Assembly (NCBI GenBank): GCA_050261515.1
Contig: JBLNDJ010000051.1
Location: forward strand, 1-64,000
DNA: 64,000 nt
DNA from: JBLNDJ01 sp050261515
GTDB lineage: Bacteria; Acidobacteriota; Terriglobia; Bryobacterales; Bryobacteraceae
Direction: 5' to 3'
Part shown: positions 1 through 7,697 of the stretch, piece after piece
Position numbering within the stretch: position 1 is the first letter of the stretch
How the letters are laid out: each line of letters begins with the position of its first letter
Notes under the pieces: model-generated
Seen by the model: only the letters and a program-made list of their open reading frames with translations
What the model was told of the DNA's origin: nothing
The model's database searches: none
Program-made: the position numbers and the translations under genes

Positions 1-632
1 TGCGCGAACGCCAGCGCCTGCTTGCGGGAATAGGCGCCGTTGGCGTCGACGTAAAGAGCGACAGACTCGCCAATTGCCCGGCGTGCGGCCACGACGCGGG
101 CCAGGTCTTCCTCGGGCCGCGCCCCGACTTTCATCTTCACGGCGCGAAAGCCCTGCTCCGCCCACTGCCCTAACTGCTTCTGAAGCTCCTCGATCGAGTA
201 CGAAGTGAAGCCGCCGCTGCCGTACGCCTGCACGCCTTCATGAGCGCGGCCAAGCAACTTGGCAAGCGGCAGTCCCAGCAGCCGTGCCTTGAGGTCCCAA
301 AGCGCATTATCGATGGCCGCGATGGCCATCGAGCAAATGCCGGGCCGGCCGAGGTTCCGGATGCGGCGGACCAACGCCGTCCATGCGCCGGCGATATCGA
401 GCGGATCCCGGCCGCGGATGACATCGGCAAGCGAATCGATCAGCACCGCGGTGGCGCCGTCGGCGTAGGTGTAGCCGAGGCCCCGCGCGCCGCCGGCCTC
501 GAGTTCCACGACGACGAGTGTGGTCTTGCGCCACGCGAACGTGCCGTCCGACTCGGGTGAATCCGTCGGCACTTCGTAGGTTGAGACGGACAACTGCCCG
601 ATGGAGACGTCCGGTTTTGCAGAAGTGCCCAT
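1..632 (-). CDS. Enolase-superfamily (mandelate racemase/muconate lactonizing type) enzyme, partial
   Basis: The minus-strand frame from an ATG at 632 reads through the window edge, so the C-terminal half is missing. About 210 residues are visible. They form the N-terminal capping domain (a start reading MGTSAKPDVSIGQLSVSTYE, then SMAIAAIDNALWDLKARLLG) and the beginning of the barrel. The barrel carries the KxK signature (FRAVKMKVG) and a VDANGAYS strand typical of mandelate racemase/muconate lactonizing enzymes, which abstract a proton alpha to a carboxylate with a Lys and bind Mg2+. The substrate cannot be told. A TTG 36 nt upstream, right behind a purine-rich stretch, is an alternative start. 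The gene diverges from the GH15 gene. Confidence 0.8.
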   Translation of the reverse strand, partial: MGTSAKPDVSIGQLSVSTYEVPTDSPESDGTFAWRKTTLVVVELEAGGARGLGYTYADGATAVLIDSLADVIRGRDPLDIAGAWTALVRRIRNLGRPGICSMAIAAIDNALWDLKARLLGLPLAKLLGRAHEGVQAYGSGGFTSYSIEELQKQLGQWAEQGFRAVKMKVGARPEEDLARVVAARRAIGESVALYVDANGAYSRKQALAFA

Positions 633-755
633 CTGAACGGTCTTGCTGCGCCGGGCCAGCTTCAACCCCTCTGCCGCGCAATCCGCCCGGCCGCCCCAGA
701 TGCGTGCCGGGTGACGGTGGAGGCCTGTTCCCATAGTCGCACGTCAGACACGCCG

Positions 756-784
756 TGTGAGGTGAATCTCACAGGCCGTATGAT
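756..784 (+). promoter_or_regulatory. Candidate promoter with overlapping 18-bp inverted repeat, upstream of GH15 gene
   Basis: A perfect dyad TGTGAG-N6-CTCACA lies at 756-773, and a TATGAT -10-like hexamer at 779-784, about 43 nt before the GH15 start. The dyad covers where the -35 box would be. The half-sites resemble CRP/FNR-family sites, but the TGTGA/TCACA spacing is 8 rather than 6. The functional role is inferred. Confidence 0.4.
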
Positions 785-826
785 GCAGATAGGAGCTTTC
801 CCCGCGGCCGCTGGGAGCCGTGCCAA

Positions 827-2668
827 ATGTCGCATGCGATCGAAGACTATGCCCTCATCGGCGACTTCCACACGGCGGCCCTTGTCTGCCGCGATGGCTC
901 GATCGACTGGCTCTGTCTTCCGCGCTTCGACTCGGGGGCGTGCTTTGCGGCGCTGCTCGGAACGCCCGAGCATGGGCGCTGGCTGATCGCGCCGGATACC
1001 GAAGTCCGGCGGATCCGGCGCCGTTACCGGGAAGGCACGCTGATCCTGGAAACGGAGTTCGAGACCGGCGGCGGCATCGCGCGATTGATCGATTTTATGC
1101 CGCCGGGCACCGGCTCGACCAACGTCGTCCGCATCGTCGAGGGTGTTCGCGGAAGCGTTCCGCTGCGGATGGAGCTGGTCATCCGGTTCGACTACGGCCA
1201 CGTTGTGCCGTGGGTGCGCCGCGTCGAGCATGGCATTCGCGCCACGGCTGGTCCCGACACGCTGTACCTTGGCACGGACGCCGAGGTTTCGGGCCGGGAT
1301 CTGCGGACGGTGGCGAGCTTCAGCGTCCAGTCCGGGCAGCGCATCGCCTCGGAACTGATCTGGGCGCCCACCTACAGCCGTGACGCGGTTCCGAAATTCG
1401 CCGCGGAGGACCGGCTCCGCGAAACCGAGCGCTGGTGGAAGGACTGGGCAGGCCGGTGCGATTACCGAAGCGAGTGGAGTGAGGCGGTGCTCCGGTCCCT
1501 GATCACTCTCAAGGCGCTGACGTACGCTCCGACCGGCGGCCTGGTCGCCGCTCCGACGACCTCGCTACCGGAGCAACTCGGCGGTGTCAGAAACTGGGAC
1601 TACCGCTTCTGCTGGTTGAGGGACGCGACGTTTACGCTGTATGCGCTCATGGTGGGCGGCTACGTCGAGGAAGCACGGGCCTGGCGCGAGTGGCTCGTCA
1701 ACGCTGTGGCCGGCACTCCTTCCCAGATGCAGATCATGTACGGTTTGGCAGGAGAGCGAAGACTGCCCGAAACGGAGATCGAATGGCTGCCGGGCTACGC
1801 CGGTTCCACGCCAGTGCGCATCGGCAACGCTGCGCACGAGCAGCGCCAGTTCGACATCTATGGAGAGGTCATGGACGCCCTTTATCTCACGCTCCAGGAC
1901 GACGGCTCGCCGGATGAAAACGCCTGGCGCGTCGCCTCCGAGTTGATCGCGTTCGTGGAAGAAGTCTGGATGCAGCCGGACGAGGGAATCTGGGAAATGC
2001 GCACTCCACCCCAGCAGTTCACTCATTCGAAGGTGATGTGCTGGGTGGCGTTGGATCGCGCAGTGAAGGCGGTGGAAACAAACAGTCTCCGGGGTGACGT
2101 CGAGAAGTGGCGCGGTCTGCGGGAACGGATCCGGCGCGAGGTGCTGGCCCGGGGATTCAATCCCGAAGTCAATGCGTTCGTGCAGTCGTATGGTTCCTCG
2201 CTTCCGGACGCGAGCCTGTTGATGCTGCCGCTGGTAGGGTTCATCAGCCCGGACGATCAGCGCATGGTGGGGACCGTGAAGCTGATCGAGAAGCACTTGT
2301 TGCGAGGAGGTTTCGTGGACCGGTACCCGCCCGGAACCGACGGCCTGCCTCCCGGCGAAGGCGCGTTCCTGTTGTGTTCGTTTTGGTACGCGGACAACCT
2401 CGCGCTGCAGGGCCGCCGCAAGGAGGCCAGACAAGTCTTTGAGCAACTGCTTGCAATTCGCAACGACGTCGGCTTGCTGGCAGAGCAATACGATTCGCAT
2501 ACCCGGCGCCAGCTAGGAAACTTCCCGCAGGCATTCTCGCACGTCGGATTGATCAACACCGCGCGCAACCTCGATCGCAAAGGCGGGCCGGCCGAACATC
2601 GGGGCGGAAGCACGGCGAATTCGGTCTACGGTCGCAGGAATCGCGCAGGCATGCCGTTAGTGCCATAG
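827..2668 (+). CDS. Glycoside hydrolase family 15 protein (glucoamylase/trehalase-like)
   Basis: This 613-residue protein has no signal peptide, so it is probably cytoplasmic. It starts with the typical bacterial GH15 N-terminus (IEDYALIGDFHTAALVCRDGSIDWLC), a beta-sandwich of about 215 residues. The (alpha/alpha)6 catalytic barrel follows, with the family signature NWDYRFCWLRDATFTLYAL near residue 256 and an acidic HEQRQFDIYGEV segment near 345. The length matches the family (about 600). GH15 members of this type act as alpha,alpha-trehalases or release glucose from alpha-glucans; the exact substrate cannot be assigned. The ATG at 827 follows a GGGAG element. It is a single gene, divergent from the enolase-like gene, with a tRNA-Ser pointing towards it downstream. 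Confidence 0.92.
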   Translation: MSHAIEDYALIGDFHTAALVCRDGSIDWLCLPRFDSGACFAALLGTPEHGRWLIAPDTEVRRIRRRYREGTLILETEFETGGGIARLIDFMPPGTGSTNVVRIVEGVRGSVPLRMELVIRFDYGHVVPWVRRVEHGIRATAGPDTLYLGTDAEVSGRDLRTVASFSVQSGQRIASELIWAPTYSRDAVPKFAAEDRLRETERWWKDWAGRCDYRSEWSEAVLRSLITLKALTYAPTGGLVAAPTTSLPEQLGGVRNWDYRFCWLRDATFTLYALMVGGYVEEARAWREWLVNAVAGTPSQMQIMYGLAGERRLPETEIEWLPGYAGSTPVRIGNAAHEQRQFDIYGEVMDALYLTLQDDGSPDENAWRVASELIAFVEEVWMQPDEGIWEMRTPPQQFTHSKVMCWVALDRAVKAVETNSLRGDVEKWRGLRERIRREVLARGFNPEVNAFVQSYGSSLPDASLLMLPLVGFISPDDQRMVGTVKLIEKHLLRGGFVDRYPPGTDGLPPGEGAFLLCSFWYADNLALQGRRKEARQVFEQLLAIRNDVGLLAEQYDSHTRRQLGNFPQAFSHVGLINTARNLDRKGGPAEHRGGSTANSVYGRRNRAGMPLVP

Positions 2669-2863
2669 TGCAATCCACGCCCGGATGTCCGGGAATGCGT
2701 CCGTCATGCACGCCCATCGAAACTCGTTCGCAAGCGGACTTGCGATGGCGCCGGCTTCGGTTAGGAACTGCAGCATTAACAGCAATGAGTTGATTTCGAA
2801 CTGCCAATGGCGGGATGGCAAGCTGACCGGCGACTACCGGCAACCTTTTGATTTGATTGCTGC

Positions 2864-2953
2864 TGGCGGAGAGAGAGGGATTCGAACCCTCGATAGAGTT
2901 TCCCCTATACACGCTTTCCAAGCGTGCGCCTTCAACCACTCGGCCATCTCTCC
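2864..2953 (-). tRNA. tRNA-Ser (anticodon GGA)
   Basis: On the minus strand the 5' acceptor GGAGAGA (2953-2947) pairs with TCTCTCC, followed by discriminator G and an encoded CCA (2866-2864). The anticodon loop reads TTGGAAA (anticodon GGA, read for UCC/UCU). A long variable arm typical of tRNA-Ser and a GGTTCGAATCC T-arm are present. The total is 90 nt including CCA. Confidence 0.96.
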
Positions 2954-2992
2954 GATGGATTTGTGCGCTAGCATTCATGCTAGCACATGGGT

Positions 2993-3799
2993 TTACCGGG
3001 CCTTCCTGTAGAGCAGGTCGCGCACGCGCAGGTACCACTCGGGGCCTTGGCCGGGCGGGCCGGACGGGGCTTTGCACCACGCCTCCGGGCCGGCAGCAGC
3101 GGCACCGGTCGCCTTCAGCAACTCCGCGCCGCCGGTTTTGAGCGATTTCGCCAGCGCCATGTCCTGCCTCGCATTCCTGAGGATCATCCGGCGGATCGTG
3201 AGCGGAGGAGCCTCTTCGCCCCCGCCGCCGCCCCTGCCGCAGACATAAGCCTCCAGCGCCGAACGAGCCGAATCCGCCGAGGGCGCTTCGACCGGAGCGG
3301 CCGCGCCCAGGCGCTCCACCTGCGCCGGCACACGCGCGGCCTGGATGCGCAGCTCCATCGGATAAATGACCCAGTGGTCGCCCGCGTTAAGCTGCAACTC
3401 CAGGCGCGTACGCTCGACGCGCGCGCCGCCGTCCACCCACAGATCGAGCAAGTAGATGGACACCACCCCATCGCCTGCCGCTTGCGGCGTCTCCACAGGC
3501 TCCTACGCGTCCGGAATCGAGTTCACGAACGCCGCGCGGTACAGAACCGCCTTGACGCTGTTTTCCGGGTTCTGGCCGATGTAGAGCGGCGCGCCCGCCG
3601 GACCCGACACTGCGATCAGCAGCGACGTCCAGCCATTGCGCACCAGGGCCGGCGACAGAATCTCGCGCGGTGCATCGGTGCGGTCGGGCGCCACGATCTC
3701 GCCCGACGGGCCGATCCGCTCGAACTCCGAATACACGCGCACGGACTGCCCGCACGCCGCGAGCGCCGGAACGAGCAGCCACAAGGCGCGTAGTCTCAC
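2993..3799 (-). pseudogene. Lipoprotein-like gene of unknown function, split by an in-frame TAG
   Basis: A GTG at 3799 (7 nt after the RNase E/G stop) opens a frame with a lipoprotein signal (LWLLVPALAACGQ; lipobox LAAC). After 98 codons it hits TAG at 3503-3505. The same frame then stays open for about 170 further codons to 2993 with coherent protein-like sequence (VSIYLLDLWVDGGARVERTR, then DHWVIYPMELRI). Together it would be a protein of about 267 residues. Either one nonsense mutation or sequencing error splits the gene, the stop is read through, or a GTG at 3496 allows reinitiation. The function is unknown. It is probably co-transcribed with the RNase gene. Confidence 0.65.
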
Positions 3800-3806
3800 G
3801 GCGGCG

Positions 3807-6278
3807 TCAGATCAGGTCGAACCGCTCCTGCTGAAGCAGCGGATCGCTGTTGACGATCACGGGCCGGCCGAGCACTTCCTCGATCTCCTCGAGGTAGCTG
3901 TTGTCGCTCGATTTGAGCACCTTGGCGACCTCGGGATTCACCCGCAGCGTGACGTCTTTGCCGTCCACGACCTTGGCGATCTTGTGCGCCTCCTGGAGAA
4001 TCTCGCCGATGATCGTCTGGACGCTCTTGACGTACCCGGCCCCCTCGCAATACGGGCAGGGCGAGCACAGCGTCCGCTCCAGGCTCTGCTTCACGCGCTT
4101 GCGCGTGATCGCCACCAGGCCGAAATCGTTGAATTGTAGAATTTTGTTGGGGGCGCGATCGGCGCGCATGGCTTCTTCGAGCGCCTGCATCACCTTCTGG
4201 CGGTTCTTGCGCTCGTCCATGTCGATGAAATCGACCACGATGATGCCGCCCAGATCGCGTAGCCGCACCTGCCTGACGATCTCCTTGACGGCCTCCGTGT
4301 TCGTCTTCACGATGGTGTCTTCGAGCCGGTTCGACCTGCCGACGAACTTCCCCGTATTGACGTCGATCGCCACCAGCGCCTCGGTCTGGTTGATCACGAT
4401 GTAACCGCCCGATTTCAGCCACACCTTCGGCCGCAGCGCCTTCTCCAGTTCGTTCGAGATGTTGAACGAATCGAAGATCGGCAGGTCGCGCGTGTAAAGC
4501 TTGACGCGCCCGATCAGCGCGGGCTGGAAGCGCTCGACGAAACGCAGCACACTCTCGTAGACTTCTTCGTTATCGACCCAGACGGTCTTGAACGTGTCCG
4601 TCATCTGGTCGCGCAGAATGCGGCTGACCACGTCGAGATCGTGATGGATGAGCGCCGGAGCCCTGCGCGCCTCCGCCTTCTGGCGTATGTCGAGCCACAA
4701 GTTGTAGAGGAACCGCATGTCGGCGGCGATCTCGTCCTCGGGCTTGCCCTCGCCCGCCGTCCGGACGATGAAGCCTCCCGTGATGCCCGTGCGGTGCGTG
4801 TGCAGGATGCGTTTCAGGCGCAGGCGCTCGTCTTCGGATGCGATCTTGCGCGAGACGCCGAGATGCTCCACGGTCGGCATGTAGACGACGAAGCGGCCCG
4901 GAAGCGCGATGTGCGACGTGATGCGCGCGCCCTTCTGGCCGAGCGGCTCCTTGGCGATCTGGACCAGCACTTCCTGGCCTTCCTTGAGCAGCTCGGAAAT
5001 CGACGGTTGCGCGGGCTTTTCGAAGCGTGCGGATTCGGTGCGCGCGGCGCCGCGGCCGTTCGGCCGCTCGGCGGAAACCTCGGCGGCCGTCTCGGGCCGC
5101 TCTTCGGCCGGCGCCCCTCCGGCGTTGCGCATCTTGCGGCGGGCGCGGCGCGAGACGCGGTGCATGTAGCGGTAGCCCTGCTCGCGCAGCGTGGCGGTGA
5201 GACTCACGGGCATGCGTGCGGGCTCGACCTCGCCCGGTTCCGGCTCCGCTTCCGCGGTCTCGGCGGCGGGTTCGGCCTCGCAGGACTCGGCCGCCGCAGC
5301 CTGCTCGCCCTCTTCCGGAATGACGTTCTCCGGCAGCTCCGCCATCTGCTCGGGCTCCGGTTCTTCCTCGGGCTCGGTTTCCGGCTCGACTTCAGGTTCC
5401 GGCTCGGTTTCCGGCTCTGCCGGTGCGACGGCGACGACGTCTTCCTCTACGACCGGCTCCTCCAGCAGCGGCTCGGGAGTGGCGAGCTCCTCGGTAGGCT
5501 CTTCCGTCCCGGCCGGTTCCGCTTCGACGGTATCGATCCCCGCTGCCTCGATCTCGGCTGCCTCGACCTCAGGCAACGCCGCTTCGGGCGCCTCGGTCTC
5601 GGAAGCTTCCGTCTCGGGCGCCGCCTCGTGTGTGTACTTGGCCAGGGACTCGCCCGGCAGGACCGCGAAATCGGCGGCGTCGGCCGCTACGGCCGGCGTC
5701 CCGTCGTCAGGTTCCGCTTCGGCCTCGGGCCCGGCGGGCCCAGGCTCCTGCTCCGCCGCTTCCCGCGGCTCGGCGGACTCGCCCTCGAGCGTCGCGTACT
5801 TCGATTCCGGGAACCCGCGCCCGCGCTGTCTCCGGCGGCGTCCACGGCGCCCGCGGCGGTCTCGCCCTTCGGCGTCCTCGGATCGTTCGAATGGGGGCCG
5901 GGCGGAGGGCTCTCCGGCCGGAGCCGCCGCTGCTTCGACGGGCCGCGCCTCGGCAATGGCGGGAGCGTGCTCGGCCGTACGGCCGCCTCCCCGCTCCGCC
6001 TTGAGCGCTTTTTCCTCGGCCGCGCTCGCGATCTTGTCGTACTCCTCGTTGTCCTCGAAGAAATCCGAGACATAGAGGAAGGCGTCGCGGTCCAAACCGA
6101 TATCCACGAACGCCGATTGCATCCCCGGCAGCACGCGTGTCACGCGGCCCTTATGGATACTGCCCGCGAGCGAATACTCGTTCGAGCGCTGGAAGTAAAT
6201 CTCGACCAGTTGATCGTCTTCCAGAATCGCCACCTTGGTTTCGTGGCGGCTGGAAGATATGACTAGCTCTTTTCCCAT
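3807..6278 (-). CDS. rng: Ribonuclease E/G family protein with long acidic insertion
   Basis: This single-strand-specific endoribonuclease would act in mRNA decay and rRNA/tRNA processing. The N-terminus (MGKELVISSSRHETKVAILE) and S1-domain strands (VLPGMQSAFVDIGLDRDAFLYV) are canonical. After residue ~80 an insertion of about 340 residues rich in Glu, Ala and Pro interrupts the S1 region, which resumes near 423 (ISELLKEGQEVLVQIAKEPL). The catalytic acidic residues lie in AIDVNTGKF (~635) and VVDFIDMDERKNR (~679), and a Zn-link-like CSPCPYC is near 738. Total length is 823 against ~490 for a usual RNase G. The start at 6278 is preferred over 6293 because GGAG sits 5 nt before it. It is followed 7 nt later by the lipoprotein-like gene. 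Confidence 0.93.
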   Translation of the reverse strand: MGKELVISSSRHETKVAILEDDQLVEIYFQRSNEYSLAGSIHKGRVTRVLPGMQSAFVDIGLDRDAFLYVSDFFEDNEEYDKIASAAEEKALKAERGGGRTAEHAPAIAEARPVEAAAAPAGEPSARPPFERSEDAEGRDRRGRRGRRRRQRGRGFPESKYATLEGESAEPREAAEQEPGPAGPEAEAEPDDGTPAVAADAADFAVLPGESLAKYTHEAAPETEASETEAPEAALPEVEAAEIEAAGIDTVEAEPAGTEEPTEELATPEPLLEEPVVEEDVVAVAPAEPETEPEPEVEPETEPEEEPEPEQMAELPENVIPEEGEQAAAAESCEAEPAAETAEAEPEPGEVEPARMPVSLTATLREQGYRYMHRVSRRARRKMRNAGGAPAEERPETAAEVSAERPNGRGAARTESARFEKPAQPSISELLKEGQEVLVQIAKEPLGQKGARITSHIALPGRFVVYMPTVEHLGVSRKIASEDERLRLKRILHTHRTGITGGFIVRTAGEGKPEDEIAADMRFLYNLWLDIRQKAEARRAPALIHHDLDVVSRILRDQMTDTFKTVWVDNEEVYESVLRFVERFQPALIGRVKLYTRDLPIFDSFNISNELEKALRPKVWLKSGGYIVINQTEALVAIDVNTGKFVGRSNRLEDTIVKTNTEAVKEIVRQVRLRDLGGIIVVDFIDMDERKNRQKVMQALEEAMRADRAPNKILQFNDFGLVAITRKRVKQSLERTLCSPCPYCEGAGYVKSVQTIIGEILQEAHKIAKVVDGKDVTLRVNPEVAKVLKSSDNSYLEEIEEVLGRPVIVNSDPLLQQERFDLI

Positions 6279-6574
6279 GGTGCTCCGTTCCATGGCGGGC
6301 GGAGCGCGCTTTCCCAGGGAGGATAGAGACGCGTCGCAAGGTTGAAACCGGCGGCGGACCTGTGAGGCCTCGCCCGGTCTGTCACTCCAGTAATCTTTGT
6401 CGCTCCCCGGCAGACGGAGTCACTGGCTCGAAACGCCTGCCTGAAGCTGGAACGCCCGCCCCGCCGGGACCTTTGCCACACGGCCCGGTTCGGGCGCCCC
6501 GCAAATTCCTTATCGAACGAAACCTTTACGCGAATCCCGATCTCATGGCAAACCGCGTTCGCACGCCGTTCAGC

Positions 6575-7666
6575 CTAACTCACAAATCGCCAGAGCCTGA
6601 CGCTGTTCACCAGGCCCAGCATGATAAAAAACGAAAGGATGTTGGAGCCGCCATAGCTCATCAGCGGCAGTGGAATACCCGTCACCGGCATGCGGCCGAC
6701 CACCATCCCGATATTCACCAATATGTGAAACACTAACAACGCGCCGACGCCCATACAGATGTACATTCCTGCCCGGTCCGGCGCCATCTGCGCGTTTTGG
6801 ACGATCTGCATCAGCAGAACAAAATACAAACCTAGCATGAAGCCCACGCCGACGAAACCGTGTTCTTCGGCGAAGGCCGAAAAGATGAAATCCGTGTGCG
6901 GGACCGGGAGGAACCGGAGCTGCGTCTGCGACCCCCGGGTCATGCCCTTGCCCCACATGCCGCCCGCGCCCACTGCGATCTTCGACTGGATCACCTGGTA
7001 GCCCGACCCGCGCGGGTCCTGCCCCGGATCGAGGAACGTCACTAGGCGCGCTTTCTGGTAGTCCTTCAAGTAGAAGTGCCACCCCGCGGGCAGCACTAAA
7101 ACCAGGATGATCGCGATCACGGCCAGATACTGCCATCGCAACCCCGCCAGGAAGACTCCGACCGCCAGAATCGGCATGTAGCACAGCGCGGTGCCCAAGT
7201 CGGGCTGCTTCATTACGAGCAGCATCGGCACGGCGACAAAGCCCGCCAGCTTCAGCAGGTCGCGGCTCTCTACCCGTTCGGTTTTCAGCTCCGTCAGGTA
7301 GCGGGCTACTAGCAATATTATCACCGTTTTCACGAACTCCGAGACCTGTAAGTGAAAGAACGGCAGCGGGATCCAGCGGCGCGACCCGAAGGCGGTGCGG
7401 CCGATCGTCAGCACCAGAATCAGCCCCGCGATCGACAGCGCGTAGAGAATCCAGGACTGGCTCAGCAGCGTGTGGTAATCGATGCGCGCCACCATCCACA
7501 TCGCGCCGAAGCCGACTACGATATACAGCAACTGCTTCCACCAGGCGTCGTCCCAAACCGTATCGTGCGCCGCGCTGAAGATCTGGAGCACGCCCATGCC
7601 GCAGATCACGAGCGTCGTGAGCGTCAGGAGCCAGTCGAGGTCGCGTATGGATCGGTAATGGGCCAT
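6575..7666 (-). CDS. rodA: Rod-shape-determining lipid II polymerase RodA (SEDS family)
   Basis: This 363-residue polytopic membrane protein (about ten hydrophobic segments) is of the FtsW/RodA/SpoVE family. Its family signatures are FGSRRWIPLPFFHLQVSEFVK, KQPDLGTALCY and, near the C-terminus, RMPVTGIPLPLMSYGGSNIL. RodA is the glycosyltransferase that polymerises peptidoglycan in the elongasome, paired with the class B PBP encoded just upstream. The ATG at 7666 lies 31 nt after the PBP2 stop, making it the last gene of the mreBCD-mrdA-rodA operon. The 296 nt between it and the RNase gene hold no convincing gene or terminator. Confidence 0.96.
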   Translation of the reverse strand: MAHYRSIRDLDWLLTLTTLVICGMGVLQIFSAAHDTVWDDAWWKQLLYIVVGFGAMWMVARIDYHTLLSQSWILYALSIAGLILVLTIGRTAFGSRRWIPLPFFHLQVSEFVKTVIILLVARYLTELKTERVESRDLLKLAGFVAVPMLLVMKQPDLGTALCYMPILAVGVFLAGLRWQYLAVIAIILVLVLPAGWHFYLKDYQKARLVTFLDPGQDPRGSGYQVIQSKIAVGAGGMWGKGMTRGSQTQLRFLPVPHTDFIFSAFAEEHGFVGVGFMLGLYFVLLMQIVQNAQMAPDRAGMYICMGVGALLVFHILVNIGMVVGRMPVTGIPLPLMSYGGSNILSFFIMLGLVNSVRLWRFVS

Positions 7667-7697
7667 GGTTAGTTGTTGTCACTCGCCGTCAGCGCCC

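Noticed and set aside
3503..3505. Genome-wide reassignment of TAG as a sense codon
   Set aside because: Several intact genes here end at TAG (for example the GH15 gene and hoxH), so the two interrupted frames are better explained individually.
4641..6266. A long plus-strand frame rich in Gly, Arg, Leu and Phe opposite the RNase E/G insertion
   Set aside because: It mirrors the Glu/Ala/Pro-rich insertion on the coding strand; it has no signal, motif or ribosome-binding site.
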